In this document: piece after piece, positions 8,069-15,172 of the stretch
Numbering within the stretch: position 1 is the first letter of the stretch
Layout of the letters: every line of letters starts with the position of its first letter
Assembly: GCA_017989575.1 (NCBI GenBank)
Contig: JAGNPP010000022.1
Span: 1 to 16,359 of the forward strand
DNA: 16,359 nucleotides
Direction: 5' to 3'
DNA from: Chryseobacterium sp.
GTDB taxonomy: Bacteria > Bacteroidota > Bacteroidia > Flavobacteriales > Weeksellaceae
The notes under the pieces: generated by a model
The model's input: only the letters and a program-made list of their open reading frames with translations
Told to the model about the DNA's origin: nothing
The model's database searches: none
Position numbers and translations under genes: made by a program

Positions 8069-8754
8069 TACATTCCCAAGATTTTGATTAGGTGTTTGTG
8101 TAGAAATTGATCCAGTTGCTGTTGCAAGATTCGCAGTAGTAAAAATTGCTGCACCCTCTATTGCCCATCACCATCGCTATCCAAATCCAAATGATTTGGA
8201 ATACCATCACCATCTGTGTCTGTCGTACAAATTCCTGGTTTTTGATTTGCAGAAGGTACGTATGCAGCGGCATTGAAATCACCAGTTACCTCTCTTATAT
8301 TTCCTACACCTATAATTCCTGTAGTGGTATTTCCTGATGCATTTGTTCAGATATATCTGATTTGATAATATTTATAAGCTACAGTAGATGTTGAGTTAGG
8401 GAATATTTTAACCCCCGTATTATCTATACGAACCCCACCCGCTGCTGCGGATAAAGCATTGTAAGTAATGCCATCATTAGAACCAAATAGTTTTCCAAAC
8501 CTGTTGGTACCAGTGGTCATTAACCCAGATGCAAGTTGATCTACGTTCAAACTTGTTAACGTCATTGGAACAATTTATTCTACAGTCAACAATGCATCAT
8601 TTGGGTTTACTATTTGCGAACCACCGAAGTTGAAGTTTGTCGTTAATAAAGTATCATACAAATTAGGAATATTAGCGCCTGCCGAAGGATTAAAATTGGA
8701 TTTTACAGAATTGATGACATTGGCTTCCGCAGCCGTATAGAAACAATTTGGCGA
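7004..8754 (-). repeat. Tandem duplication of [discoidin-like domain + calcium unit]
   Basis: Block A (7892-8754) and block B (7004-7891) are adjacent and encode the same order: CFYTAAEANVINSVKSNFNPSAG against CFFTATEAGFISSVRSSFNPSAG, LSAAAGG(V/I)R(I/V)DN, YKYYQIRYI, PSANQKPG(I/V)C, then a calcium unit. Block A is 863 bp and block B 888 bp. All three internal lesions lie in block A, while block B is open. The other inserted domains of the gene are unrelated to each other, so this pair is a later duplication. Confidence 0.85.
8165..8574 (-). pseudogene. Middle remnant of the giant gene between nonsense codon and deletion
   Basis: This links the two large fragments in the same frame as the N-terminal one. 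It encodes MTLTSLNVDQLASGL...YKYYQIRYI, then TGA (8347-8349), then TNASGN...GVGNIREV...PSANQKPGICTTDTDGDGIP up to DLDSDGDG, where the frame breaks. It aligns along its length with the intact copy about 890 bp further on (LNSLTVTQANLGL...YKYYQIRYIGTSTTGNAVNG). The stops replace single residues and no other indel is seen, so this is coding DNA with point lesions and not an intergenic spacer. Confidence 0.8.
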
Positions 8755-10692
8755 TTCTGTCGCATCTAATATTCCGTCGTTATCATCATCTAAATCTTGC
8801 CAATTGGGAATGCCATCTGAATCGCTATCTAAACAATCATTTTTTGATGCATCTGCAGATTGACCTAAGCCTTGTCCTGCACCTGCTACCGTAGGAACTC
8901 CTCTTGTTGTAGCGGTACTTCCCACATTATTTCCCAAATTTTGAATGACAGGAAGATTGTGAGTTCCACTAGTTGCGCCACTATTTCCGCCAGGCATAGA
9001 CGAGTTTACCAATGCCGTGAATGGTCCAGCCCCTTCAGTCGCATCTGGGCAACCATCATTATCACTATCCAAATCTAAACGATCCAGAATCCCATCGCCA
9101 TCTGTATCTTTTGCGAGATTACACTCCTGCCCGGTTTGTGGTACAAATGTGTAAGTCCCTGTATCTTCCAAATCCCAATATTGAAATATAATTCTAGAAA
9201 TTGAATAACCACTGAGATTAAAACGTATCGTACCTACTGTGCCTGAAGTATCGGAACCAGTTGTGTCTTGAAAATAATTGTTCGCAGCGCTATAACTTAC
9301 AGATCCCGGCGTAAGTATTGTGTACATAGAACTTACGATAGGTATTACGTTATTATTTTGATCATATAATATAACTCGAATAATATCTCCGGCATCTATA
9401 TCGTGGAGGCTAAAATTAAAATTACTCACCGGACTAGAAAAGGTGTAAAGAGATTCTATCCTGTTCGCTTCTGTTCTTGTTGTATTATTTGGGTGCCCTA
9501 ATCTTATTCCTACTTCTCCCGGTACATGACCATCACTTATCTCATTGACATTTATAGCACCATTCCCGAATGTGCTATGCGTCACAAGCATTCTGGAAGT
9601 ACCGACCGTAATGTTGTTTGCACTAAGTACTGCCTGAGAAGTACTCTGACCATTGTAAACTGATAGATTAGTAACTTTATTGATACAATCTGCTTCATCA
9701 GTATCCAAAATACCATTATTATCATCATCCAAATCCAAATCATCGGTCACCCCATCACCATCCGAATCTAAACTTACAAATACAAAAATATTAGCTGGTG
9801 AAGAAGTTGCCGGTGCAGCTGTAACAGGCGTAGATCCTGGAACGGTATAACTATCCTCTACGGTATAAGGTATCGTTGCAGTCCCAGAAAAATAAAGTGC
9901 TGGAGTAAAGGTAACATCTCCCACGGTATTGACAGACCAAGAGCCTTGGGCATAAGTGAATGTTTTTTGGATTCCCGGTGTTGATGGATCCAAATCTACA
10001 GAATTAACATTCAAAGAACCGTCTGGATCAGAATCATTTGTCAAAACATTGAACGTAACAGGATTTGTTCCTATAACTGTACGACTATCGTTCACTGCTA
10101 TCGGAACGGAATTGATAGCATTCACTGTAAGAGAAATGTTCACAGCTTCAAAGCCTGCAGTTCCAGCTCCGTTAGAACCTGGATAAAACGTAAGTGTTCT
10201 GGTTGTAGCTGTCGCTGTAAATCTTAACTTTTTTACGCCCCAAATGTTTTGGGTGACGTCGTTGATAGCTACTCTAGTTCCGCCTTCGATTTCGAAAAAA
10301 AACTGATCGATGTAAGTACGGCTGTAAACGCCGCTCGCAGTTCCTGTTAGCGGGGCCATAGAATAGACAATGACTTCGTATTCTTTGCCTATTTCCAAAC
10401 TAGAAATAGTAGTTCTGATGATTTCTTCGGCTCCTGCACCTCCTACATCTCGAATCGTAATCCAGTGCGTATGACCATTGGGAGGCAGAGGCAAAGGTCT
10501 ACCAGTCCATAGACCACCGTTAGATGTTGCAGCAGCATTGTTGGCATCAGAAACATCTGGTGTTCCCAATACTTTTGTCCAGCCAACGTTTGGAACGCAA
10601 TCCCAACAATTAGTATTACCTAATGAAGATGGTACGCTTTGGGAGAGAATATGATTCGGAAAAAAGCGATAAAAATCAGCAAGATTTTCCAA
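8575..10692 (-). CDS. N-terminal fragment of the giant calcium-repeat surface protein, truncated by TAA
   Basis: 705 codons, nominally from a TTG at 10692; the frame opens at 10695 after a TAG and has no ATG. The real start is probably ATG 10730 in another frame, joined by a frameshift at 10660-10665. Residues about 18-190 are a beta domain with PSSLGNTNCWDC and WITIRDVGGAGAEE. Residues 196-305 are Ig-like (VTFNVLTNDSDPDG...YTVED). Residues 308-333 are a calcium repeat (DSDGDGVTDDLDLDDDNNG). A domain starting VTNLSVYNGQ (about 337-530) is followed by calcium unit 2 (529-646) and the start of a discoidin-like domain, cut at GAA-TAA. The matching position in the next copy reads Glu-Tyr, so the stop looks like a point mutation of a Tyr codon. 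If expressed alone it would be a shortened surface protein without the C-terminal tail. Confidence 0.75.
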   Translation of the reverse strand: MENLADFYRFFPNHILSQSVPSSLGNTNCWDCVPNVGWTKVLGTPDVSDANNAAATSNGGLWTGRPLPLPPNGHTHWITIRDVGGAGAEEIIRTTISSLEIGKEYEVIVYSMAPLTGTASGVYSRTYIDQFFFEIEGGTRVAINDVTQNIWGVKKLRFTATATTRTLTFYPGSNGAGTAGFEAVNISLTVNAINSVPIAVNDSRTVIGTNPVTFNVLTNDSDPDGSLNVNSVDLDPSTPGIQKTFTYAQGSWSVNTVGDVTFTPALYFSGTATIPYTVEDSYTVPGSTPVTAAPATSSPANIFVFVSLDSDGDGVTDDLDLDDDNNGILDTDEADCINKVTNLSVYNGQSTSQAVLSANNITVGTSRMLVTHSTFGNGAINVNEISDGHVPGEVGIRLGHPNNTTRTEANRIESLYTFSSPVSNFNFSLHDIDAGDIIRVILYDQNNNVIPIVSSMYTILTPGSVSYSAANNYFQDTTGSDTSGTVGTIRFNLSGYSISRIIFQYWDLEDTGTYTFVPQTGQECNLAKDTDGDGILDRLDLDSDNDGCPDATEGAGPFTALVNSSMPGGNSGATSGTHNLPVIQNLGNNVGSTATTRGVPTVAGAGQGLGQSADASKNDCLDSDSDGIPNWQDLDDDNDGILDATESPNCFYTAAEANVINSVKSNFNPSAGANIPNLYDTLLTTNFNFGGSQIVNPNDALLTVE
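10660..10665. other. A6 homopolymer at the signal-peptide frameshift
   Basis: From ATG 10730 the frame reads MEEFYSKNNTNRFWKILLIF-IAFF, a normal signal-peptide start with basic n-region and hydrophobic core. It then runs into a stop after 36 codons. The long frame reads ...FFPNHILSQS-VPSSLGNTNCW. The two frames join if the tract had seven A instead of six, giving IAFFPNHILSQSVPSS. Two extra G at 10642-10643 would be an alternative cause, giving IIFSQSVPSS. Either way the ATG and the body of the gene are out of frame by one base. Confidence 0.65.
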
Positions 10693-10770
10693 AATCTATT
10701 TGTATTATTTTTAGAGTAAAATTCCTCCATTTTTATAATTGTATAAAAAATTAGTAATAAAAGGGTTGAT

Positions 10771-10792
10771 CTCTTCCTTTGATAAGAAAGAG
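10771..10792. other. Hairpin in the spacer between the 199-residue gene and the giant gene
   Basis: Read on the minus strand, CTCTTTCTT-ATCA-AAGGAAGAG pairs over 9 bp with one G-U. No T-run follows directly (ATCAACCCTTTTATT), so it is at most a weak terminator or a transcript-processing/attenuation hairpin. It lies 41 bp upstream of the giant gene's ATG (10730) and just after the stop of the gene ending at 10813. Confidence 0.35.
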
Positions 10793-10812
10793 AATTTTCA
10801 AAGAATGAAATT

Positions 10813-11412
10813 TTAACCCAAAAATGGTGGGGGTTTTACAGAGAATGTAGTAAAATGAAGATTGGAAAAAATAAAATCAGAATACAAAAATAATTCTGGT
10901 TCTATGTCGACACTGGTATTTTTAAAGTCAGAAAACAACAATATCACAATACCATTATTCGTTTTTTCTTGGGAAGAAAAATTTAGGATTGTAAAGCTTG
11001 CTTTTGTGAGTGTAGAAAAATAAATCTGCGAAGGGATAGCTCCAGAAAAATGATAATCATTTACATACTTCTTTTGCTCCACTTTTTTCAGCGGTTTTAC
11101 CTCTGGTTTTTTAGCGGCTAAAAGTTTTTTTGGAGCTGAAAAATGATTGCCTTTGGGATTTTGCTTTGGCGCCTCAATTTTGACGATTGTCAAATTCTGG
11201 TCCGTTGTATTTACAATTGTAGTCCCAGTCGTTACGTAGATTTTTCCTTGAGATGGATTGCTGAGTTCAATTTGATCGACTGATTCAACTTTTTCCACAG
11301 AAGCCGAATCATTCTCAAATTCAACATTTTCCCCATTTTCAATCTCAACGTGGGCAGAAACCAAACAAAAAAAACATAAAAATAAAAGTCCAAAAAACCT
11401 TTTCTTACTCAA
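10813..11412 (-). CDS. Small exported protein of unknown family
   Basis: 199 residues, starting at TTG 11412; the frame is open back to a TGA near 11500 but holds no ATG. The N-terminus (SKKRFFGLLFLCFFCLVSA, then HVEIENG) is a good signal peptide, which supports the TTG start. The mature part has an acidic stretch (residues 21-47), a segment KIYVTTGTTIVNTTDQNLTIVKI (57-79), a Lys/Pro-rich linker (84-115), and a C-terminal hydrophobic/aromatic region ending SVKPPPFLG. I recognise no family or catalytic motif. It lies 82 bp upstream of the giant surface-protein gene on the same strand with only a modest hairpin between, so the three leftward genes (this one, the giant gene, and the gene at 3340) may form one unit. 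A short open frame (ATG 11494 to TAA 11405) overlaps its start by 8 nt. Confidence 0.6.
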   Translation of the reverse strand: MSKKRFFGLLFLCFFCLVSAHVEIENGENVEFENDSASVEKVESVDQIELSNPSQGKIYVTTGTTIVNTTDQNLTIVKIEAPKQNPKGNHFSAPKKLLAAKKPEVKPLKKVEQKKYVNDYHFSGAIPSQIYFSTLTKASFTILNFSSQEKTNNGIVILLFSDFKNTSVDIEPELFLYSDFIFSNLHFTTFSVKPPPFLG

Positions 11413-11899
11413 AAGAAAGAAAAAAGATGATTTGAAAAATGATTTTCTGTTCCCACAAATGTTTACACGTAAAAAATAATGACTCTTGAAACATCAAAGC
11501 AATACAGATTCGCAGCAACGATCTACTGTTTTAAAGTATTGATTAATAATCATTTATTTAAGCGGTAAATATAAAAATCAAAAACTTTATAACAATAAGT
11601 TAATATTAATGCAAATATCAAGACATTAAACACATATCTATTCAATATTCACAACAATAACATTAAAAATGTGAAAAATTCCAACCAAAAGTATTAAAAA
11701 ATAAATCTTGAAAAATAATTAAGCTTCCAATGATAAATTGAATTCAAAAAATATAATCAGATGAATAATGAGGATAGCAAGCTCACTTTTTCCGCAACAC
11801 TTTTATGTCTTTTATCATCATTAAAGAAATTTTATAACAAGAAAGCATTCAAATATCAAAAATATTATCTAATTTTAATTTTATATTAATTATTTCTGA
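11413..11899. other. AT-rich divergent intergenic region
   Basis: 487 bp between the leftward 199-residue gene and the rightward SixA-like gene. I see no protein-like frame beyond a 29-codon open frame at 11405-11494. On the minus strand an exact TAnnTTTG (TACTTTTG, 11686-11693) could be a -7 element for the leftward genes, but it lacks a good -33 partner and one such match is expected by chance in DNA this AT-rich. A short inverted repeat TGATTA-A-TAATCA sits at 11540-11552. No clear promoter for the rightward gene was found. Confidence 0.5.
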
Positions 11900-12382
11900 A
11901 TGAAAACACTTTTACTCGTGAGACACGCCAAGAGCGATTGGCCTGTAGATGTTGAAGATTTTGACCGTCCGCTCAACGATTTAGGTAGAATAAATGCCCC
12001 CAAAATGGCTCGTCTTTTAAAAGACAACTCTGTAGAAATAGACGCATTCATCACAAGTCCGGCAGAACGTGCGAAGCAAACGTGTGAGCTTTTTTCAGAA
12101 GTTTTTCAGAAACCTTACGACACAGATGCGACACTTTACAATCCGCGAGAAAGTAATTTTGAAAGCTTAATTTTTGGCTTGGATAATTCGATTAATTCCG
12201 TAGCATTGTTTTCTCACAACAATGGCATCTCCAACTTTGCCAACTCTTTGACAGACGAAATTGTGAATCTCCCAACTTCCGGCGTTGTTGCTTATCAAGT
12301 AGATTGCGACAATTGGAGTGATTTTGCGACAGCTAAAAAGAAATTCTTATATTTTTATTCGCCAAAGAATTTTGCGAAATAA
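11900..12382 (+). CDS. sixA: SixA-like phosphohistidine phosphatase (histidine phosphatase superfamily)
   Basis: 160 residues from ATG 11900, the usual size for SixA. The N-terminal LLLVRHAKSDW carries the RHG-type motif, with Arg8 and the phospho-accepting His9. ITSPAERAKQT (50-61) supplies Arg57, and LFSHNNGIS (103-111) supplies the second catalytic His106. The DFDRPLNDLGR segment (20-30) is typical of SixA rather than phosphoglycerate mutase. No signal peptide, so cytosolic. In E. coli, SixA removes phosphate from phosphohistidine in the phosphotransfer chain; the target in this organism is unknown, and the E. coli-style partners are not encoded nearby. It is a single gene with its own terminator at 12411-12440 and converges on alaS. 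Confidence 0.9.
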   Translation: MKTLLLVRHAKSDWPVDVEDFDRPLNDLGRINAPKMARLLKDNSVEIDAFITSPAERAKQTCELFSEVFQKPYDTDATLYNPRESNFESLIFGLDNSINSVALFSHNNGISNFANSLTDEIVNLPTSGVVAYQVDCDNWSDFATAKKKFLYFYSPKNFAK

Positions 12383-12410
12383 TTATTTATTTTGTTAAGA
12401 TTTATAATAA

Positions 12411-12440
12411 AAAAACGTCTCGAAATTTCGAGACGTTTTT
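12411..12440. terminator. Perfect palindromic bidirectional terminator
   Basis: The 30 bp at 12411-12440 are exactly self-complementary: AAAAACGTCTCGAAA followed by its inverse complement TTTCGAGACGTTTTT. Either strand forms a GC-containing stem (ACGTCTCG/CGAGACGT) ending in a T-run, so it should stop both the SixA-like gene from the left and alaS from the right. It starts 28 bp after the left stop codon and ends 25 bp from the alaS stop. Confidence 0.88.
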
Positions 12441-12465
12441 AGTTTTGTGTAATAAAATTTGAAAA

Positions 12466-15069
12466 TTAAATTTCCAAAGCTTTCTGATAAGCATTATCAA
12501 TCCCTGCAAGATTTTTTCCGCCGGCAGTTGCAAATCCTGCGTTTCCTCCGCCTCCACCTTGGATTTCTTTAGCCAATTCTTTCACGATATTTCCAGCGTG
12601 ATAAGTCGCTTCCAAATCAGTTGAAACACCAACGGTTACCATTGGTTTTTCGCCTGCATCAGAAATGATGATGATGACAGAATTTGGAGTTTCTTTTTTC
12701 AATTGGAAAACGATGTCTTTCACAGAACCTGCATCCAGAGAAGTTTTCTTAACTAATAATTTCTTACCGTTTTTATCTTCGAAATCATTTTTCCAGTTTT
12801 GGATTTCACCTTTCGCTTTTTCTTTTTTGAATGAATCGATCTCAGATTTTAAAGCTGAATTTTCTTCCAATAATTTTTCAATTGATTTGATCAGATCTTT
12901 TGATTTTAATAATTGAGAAATCTCAGAAACCTGAGTTTCCAAATTCTTAAAATATTCCTCAGATTTTTCTCCGGAAATCGCTTCGATCCTCCTAATTCCA
13001 GCTGCTGTTGAACTTTCTGAAGTTAATTTGAAATGTCCAATTTCGCTCGTAGTTTTCACGTGCGTTCCACCACAAAGTTCTTTCGAAGTTCCGAATTGGA
13101 TCATTCTTACATTGTCGCCATATTTCTCTCCGAAAAGTGCCATTGCGCCTTTGTCCAAAGCCTCCTGAATCGGAATATTTCTGAATTCCTGCAAAGCCAA
13201 ATTTTCTTTGATTTTCGCGTTCACTTTTTCCTCAACCAAAGCCAATTCTTCTTCAGTCATTTTACTGAAATGAGAAAAATCGAATCTTAGATAATCAGGA
13301 CCTACATAAGAACCTTTCTGCTCAACGTGTGTTCCAAGAACTTCTCTCAAAGCTTCGTGCAACAAGTGCGTCGCAGAGTGATTGGCTTGAGAATTTTTTC
13401 TATCGGCAACATTCACTTTTGCGTAGAAAATTGCGCCTGCATCTTTTGGAAGTCCATTAATTAAAGAAATAATCAATCCATTTTCTTTCTTAGTTTCGAG
13501 AACTTCGAAGCTTTCGGTTGCATTTTCGATGACACCTTTATCACCAACTTGTCCACCACCTTCCGGATAGAAAGGAGAATTACTCAAAACAATTTGATAA
13601 AATTCGCCGTCTTTATTTTCTATTTTTCTATATCTTGTAATGTAAGTTTCGGATTCCAAAACATCGTAACCAACGAAAGTTTCCGGTTTTTCTTCCAAAA
13701 CAACCCAGTCATAAACTTTCGCCGCCGAATCTTTTTTGGAACGTTGCTTTTGTTTCGCCATTTCGGCTTCGAAACCAGCTTCATCTATTGTCAAACCTTT
13801 TTCTTCTGCGATAATTCTCGTTAAATCGTCTGGGAAACCATAAGTATCATACAACTCAAAAACTTCTTCGCTTGGCAACACTTTTTGACCATTAGAAATC
13901 GTTTGTTGAATTAATTTCTCAACCCGGATCAAACCATTTTCAATGGTTTTAAGGAAAGATTCTTCTTCACTTTTAATAACTTCTGTCACTAGATTTCCTT
14001 GTTTCTCAAGTTCAGGGAAAAATGCACCCATTTGGTTTTGAAGTACAGAAACCAATTCGAAAAGAAAAGGTTCTTTTCTGTCCAAAAATCTGTAAGCATA
14101 AGAAATTCCTCTTCTCAAAATTCTTCTGATGACATAACCAGCGCCACCGTTGGAAGGTAATTGTCCGTCAGCAATCGCAAACGAAACTGCACGAATGTGA
14201 TCTACAACCACACGAATGGCGATGTCTTTTTCGTTGGTTAAAATTCCTGTATATTTTTTACCTGAAAGTTCTTCCACCTTAGCAATCAAAGGTGTGAAAA
14301 CATCGGTGTCATAATTTGATTCTTTTTGCTGAAGCGCCATACAAAGACGCTCAAATCCCATTCCTGTATCGATGTGTTTTGCAGGCAAATTTTCCAAACT
14401 TCCATCAGCTTTTCTGTTGAATTGCATAAAAACCAGATTCCAGATCTCAACAACCTGAGGATGATCATTGTTCACCAATTCCAATCCTGAAACTTTCGCT
14501 TTTTCTTCTGGCGTTCTCAAATCTACGTGAATTTCTGAACAGGGTCCACAAGGTCCGCTCGCTCCCATTTCCCAGAAATTGTCTTTCTTATTTCCATTGA
14601 TGATTCTATCTTCGGAAATGAATTGTTTCCACAGATCGTAAGCTTCAGTATCTCTTTCAAGATTCTCTTTTTCGTCACCTTCAAAAATGGTTACGTAAAG
14701 ATTTTCCTTTGGAATTTTATAAACTTCGGTCAACAATTCCCAAGCCCAAGTAATCGCTTCTTTTTTGAAATAATCTCCAAAACTCCAGTTCCCCAACATC
14801 TCGAACATCGTGTGGTGATAGGTATCACGACCAACATCGTCCAAATCGTTGTGTTTTCCGGAAACTCTGAGACATTTTTGGGTATCGGCAATTCTAGAAG
14901 ATTTCGGTTCTTTGTAACCTAAAAAATAATCCTTGAACTGTGTCATTCCAGAGTTGGAAAACATCAGCGTCGGGTCATCTTTCAGAACAATTGGTGCAGA
15001 AGGAACAATGAGATGTTCTTTGCTTTTGAAAAAATCTAAAAATTGCTGTCTTATTTCTTGTGAAGTCAT
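12466..15069 (-). CDS. alaS: Alanyl-tRNA synthetase
   Basis: 867 residues from ATG 15069, close to the 876 of E. coli AlaRS, and complete. It charges tRNA-Ala with alanine in the cytosol. The class II catalytic core shows EIRQQFLDFFKSKEH at the start, NSGMTQFKDYFLG (39-51), HHTMFEMLGNWSFGDYF (about 85-101) and NGGAGYVIRRILRR (307-320). The editing domain carries its zinc site: H564 and H568 in NHSATHLL, and C666 and H670 in LCGGTHV. The C-terminal C-Ala domain ends with a coiled-coil-like Lys/Glu stretch (about 695-755) and the Gly-rich QGGGGGNAGFATAGG segment (from about 837). Nothing is missing. Downstream is the shared palindromic terminator; upstream is an unusual heptad-repeat leader and a probable promoter at 15127-15134. 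Confidence 0.98.
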   Translation of the reverse strand: MTSQEIRQQFLDFFKSKEHLIVPSAPIVLKDDPTLMFSNSGMTQFKDYFLGYKEPKSSRIADTQKCLRVSGKHNDLDDVGRDTYHHTMFEMLGNWSFGDYFKKEAITWAWELLTEVYKIPKENLYVTIFEGDEKENLERDTEAYDLWKQFISEDRIINGNKKDNFWEMGASGPCGPCSEIHVDLRTPEEKAKVSGLELVNNDHPQVVEIWNLVFMQFNRKADGSLENLPAKHIDTGMGFERLCMALQQKESNYDTDVFTPLIAKVEELSGKKYTGILTNEKDIAIRVVVDHIRAVSFAIADGQLPSNGGAGYVIRRILRRGISYAYRFLDRKEPFLFELVSVLQNQMGAFFPELEKQGNLVTEVIKSEEESFLKTIENGLIRVEKLIQQTISNGQKVLPSEEVFELYDTYGFPDDLTRIIAEEKGLTIDEAGFEAEMAKQKQRSKKDSAAKVYDWVVLEEKPETFVGYDVLESETYITRYRKIENKDGEFYQIVLSNSPFYPEGGGQVGDKGVIENATESFEVLETKKENGLIISLINGLPKDAGAIFYAKVNVADRKNSQANHSATHLLHEALREVLGTHVEQKGSYVGPDYLRFDFSHFSKMTEEELALVEEKVNAKIKENLALQEFRNIPIQEALDKGAMALFGEKYGDNVRMIQFGTSKELCGGTHVKTTSEIGHFKLTSESSTAAGIRRIEAISGEKSEEYFKNLETQVSEISQLLKSKDLIKSIEKLLEENSALKSEIDSFKKEKAKGEIQNWKNDFEDKNGKKLLVKKTSLDAGSVKDIVFQLKKETPNSVIIIISDAGEKPMVTVGVSTDLEATYHAGNIVKELAKEIQGGGGGNAGFATAGGKNLAGIDNAYQKALEI

Positions 15070-15072
15070 TTT

Positions 15073-15100
15073 AGTTGTCAGTTGTTGGTTGTTAGTTGAC
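15073..15100 (-). repeat. Four tandem 7-bp repeats directly before the alaS start codon
   Basis: On the + strand: AGTTGTC, AGTTGTT, GGTTGTT, AGTTGAC at 15073-15079, 15080-15086, 15087-15093 and 15094-15100. On the alaS mRNA these read as CAAC-containing heptads rich in C and A, with little secondary structure, ending 3 nt before the ATG at 15069. No Shine-Dalgarno is present. The array probably lies in the 5' leader if the promoter at 15127-15134 is correct. Confidence 0.75.
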
Positions 15101-15126
15101 GGTTTTAATTCTCAACTTTTGGTTGG

Positions 15127-15134
15127 CAAATTTA
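15127..15134 (-). promoter_or_regulatory. Possible -7 element for alaS
   Basis: On the minus strand TAAATTTG is an exact match to the Bacteroidetes -7 consensus TAnnTTTG. A TTTA 20 bp upstream is a weak -33 match (consensus TTTG). Transcription would begin about 50 nt before the alaS ATG, with the heptad repeats inside the leader. Evidence is one full element and one partial. Confidence 0.4.
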
Positions 15135-15172
15135 AGTAAATTATGTGATTTTGTTAAATAAAAATATGCGTT

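Larger units (their letters stand above)
4190..9768 (-). repeat. Seven TSP3-like calcium-repeat/linker units in the giant gene
   Basis: Units on the minus strand, 5' to 3': U1 9694-9768 (25 codons, calcium motif only); U2 8755-9108 (118); U3 7892-8220 (329 bp, a 113-codon unit lacking 10 bp); U4 7004-7345 (114); U5 6089-6421 (111); U6 5048-5380 (111); U7 4190-4480 (divergent end). Each full unit runs DTDGDGIPxxLDLDSDGDGCxDAxEG, then an Ala/Thr/Asn-rich linker (TPNQNLGN, GVPTIAGAGQSIG), then NDCLDSDGDGxPxWQDLDDDNDGILDxxE. The DxDxDG series is typical of thrombospondin type 3 calcium-binding repeats. U5 and U6 share long identical DNA blocks, so recombination between them is possible. Confidence 0.9.
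3887..10730 (-). pseudogene. Giant multidomain calcium-repeat surface protein gene, disrupted by four lesions
   Basis: Read leftwards from ATG 10730, this is one gene of about 2,280 codons. In order: signal peptide; a jelly-roll-like N-terminal domain (CWDCVPNVGW...); an Ig-like domain (VTFNVLTNDSDPDG...VTFTPALYFSGTATIPYTVED, CshA-fibril-like); then seven DxDxDG calcium-repeat units alternating with distinct beta-rich domains; and a C-terminal segment ending KLFNGINWKCL. It probably encodes a secreted adhesin-like protein. Lesions: a one-base frameshift, best placed at the A6 tract 10660-10665; in-frame TAA at 8575-8577, where the paralogous copy has Tyr; in-frame TGA at 8347-8349, where the copy has Gly; and a 10-bp deletion at 8164/8165. 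Between lesions the reading frame and domain similarity are fully kept, which points to recent damage or sequence error rather than separate genes. No T9SS C-terminal sorting domain is recognisable. Confidence 0.8.

Noticed and set aside
8347..8577. In-frame TAA and TGA as programmed recoding (readthrough or selenocysteine)
   Set aside because: Two different stop codons plus a 10-bp frameshift in the same short stretch, and the paralogous block has ordinary Tyr and Gly codons at the matching positions. No SECIS-like element is apparent.
4190..9768. CRISPR-like or satellite repeat array
   Set aside because: The repeats are about 333 bp, separated by 530-700 bp of domain-coding DNA, keep codon phase and encode calcium-binding motifs; they are protein-domain repeats.
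4190..9768. Dockerin domains of a cellulosome-like system
   Set aside because: The DxDxDG runs occur as dense overlapping acidic repeats with DLDSDGDG and DLDDDNDG patterns, as in TSP3-type repeats, not as the paired F-hand loops with helices of dockerins; no cohesin is present.
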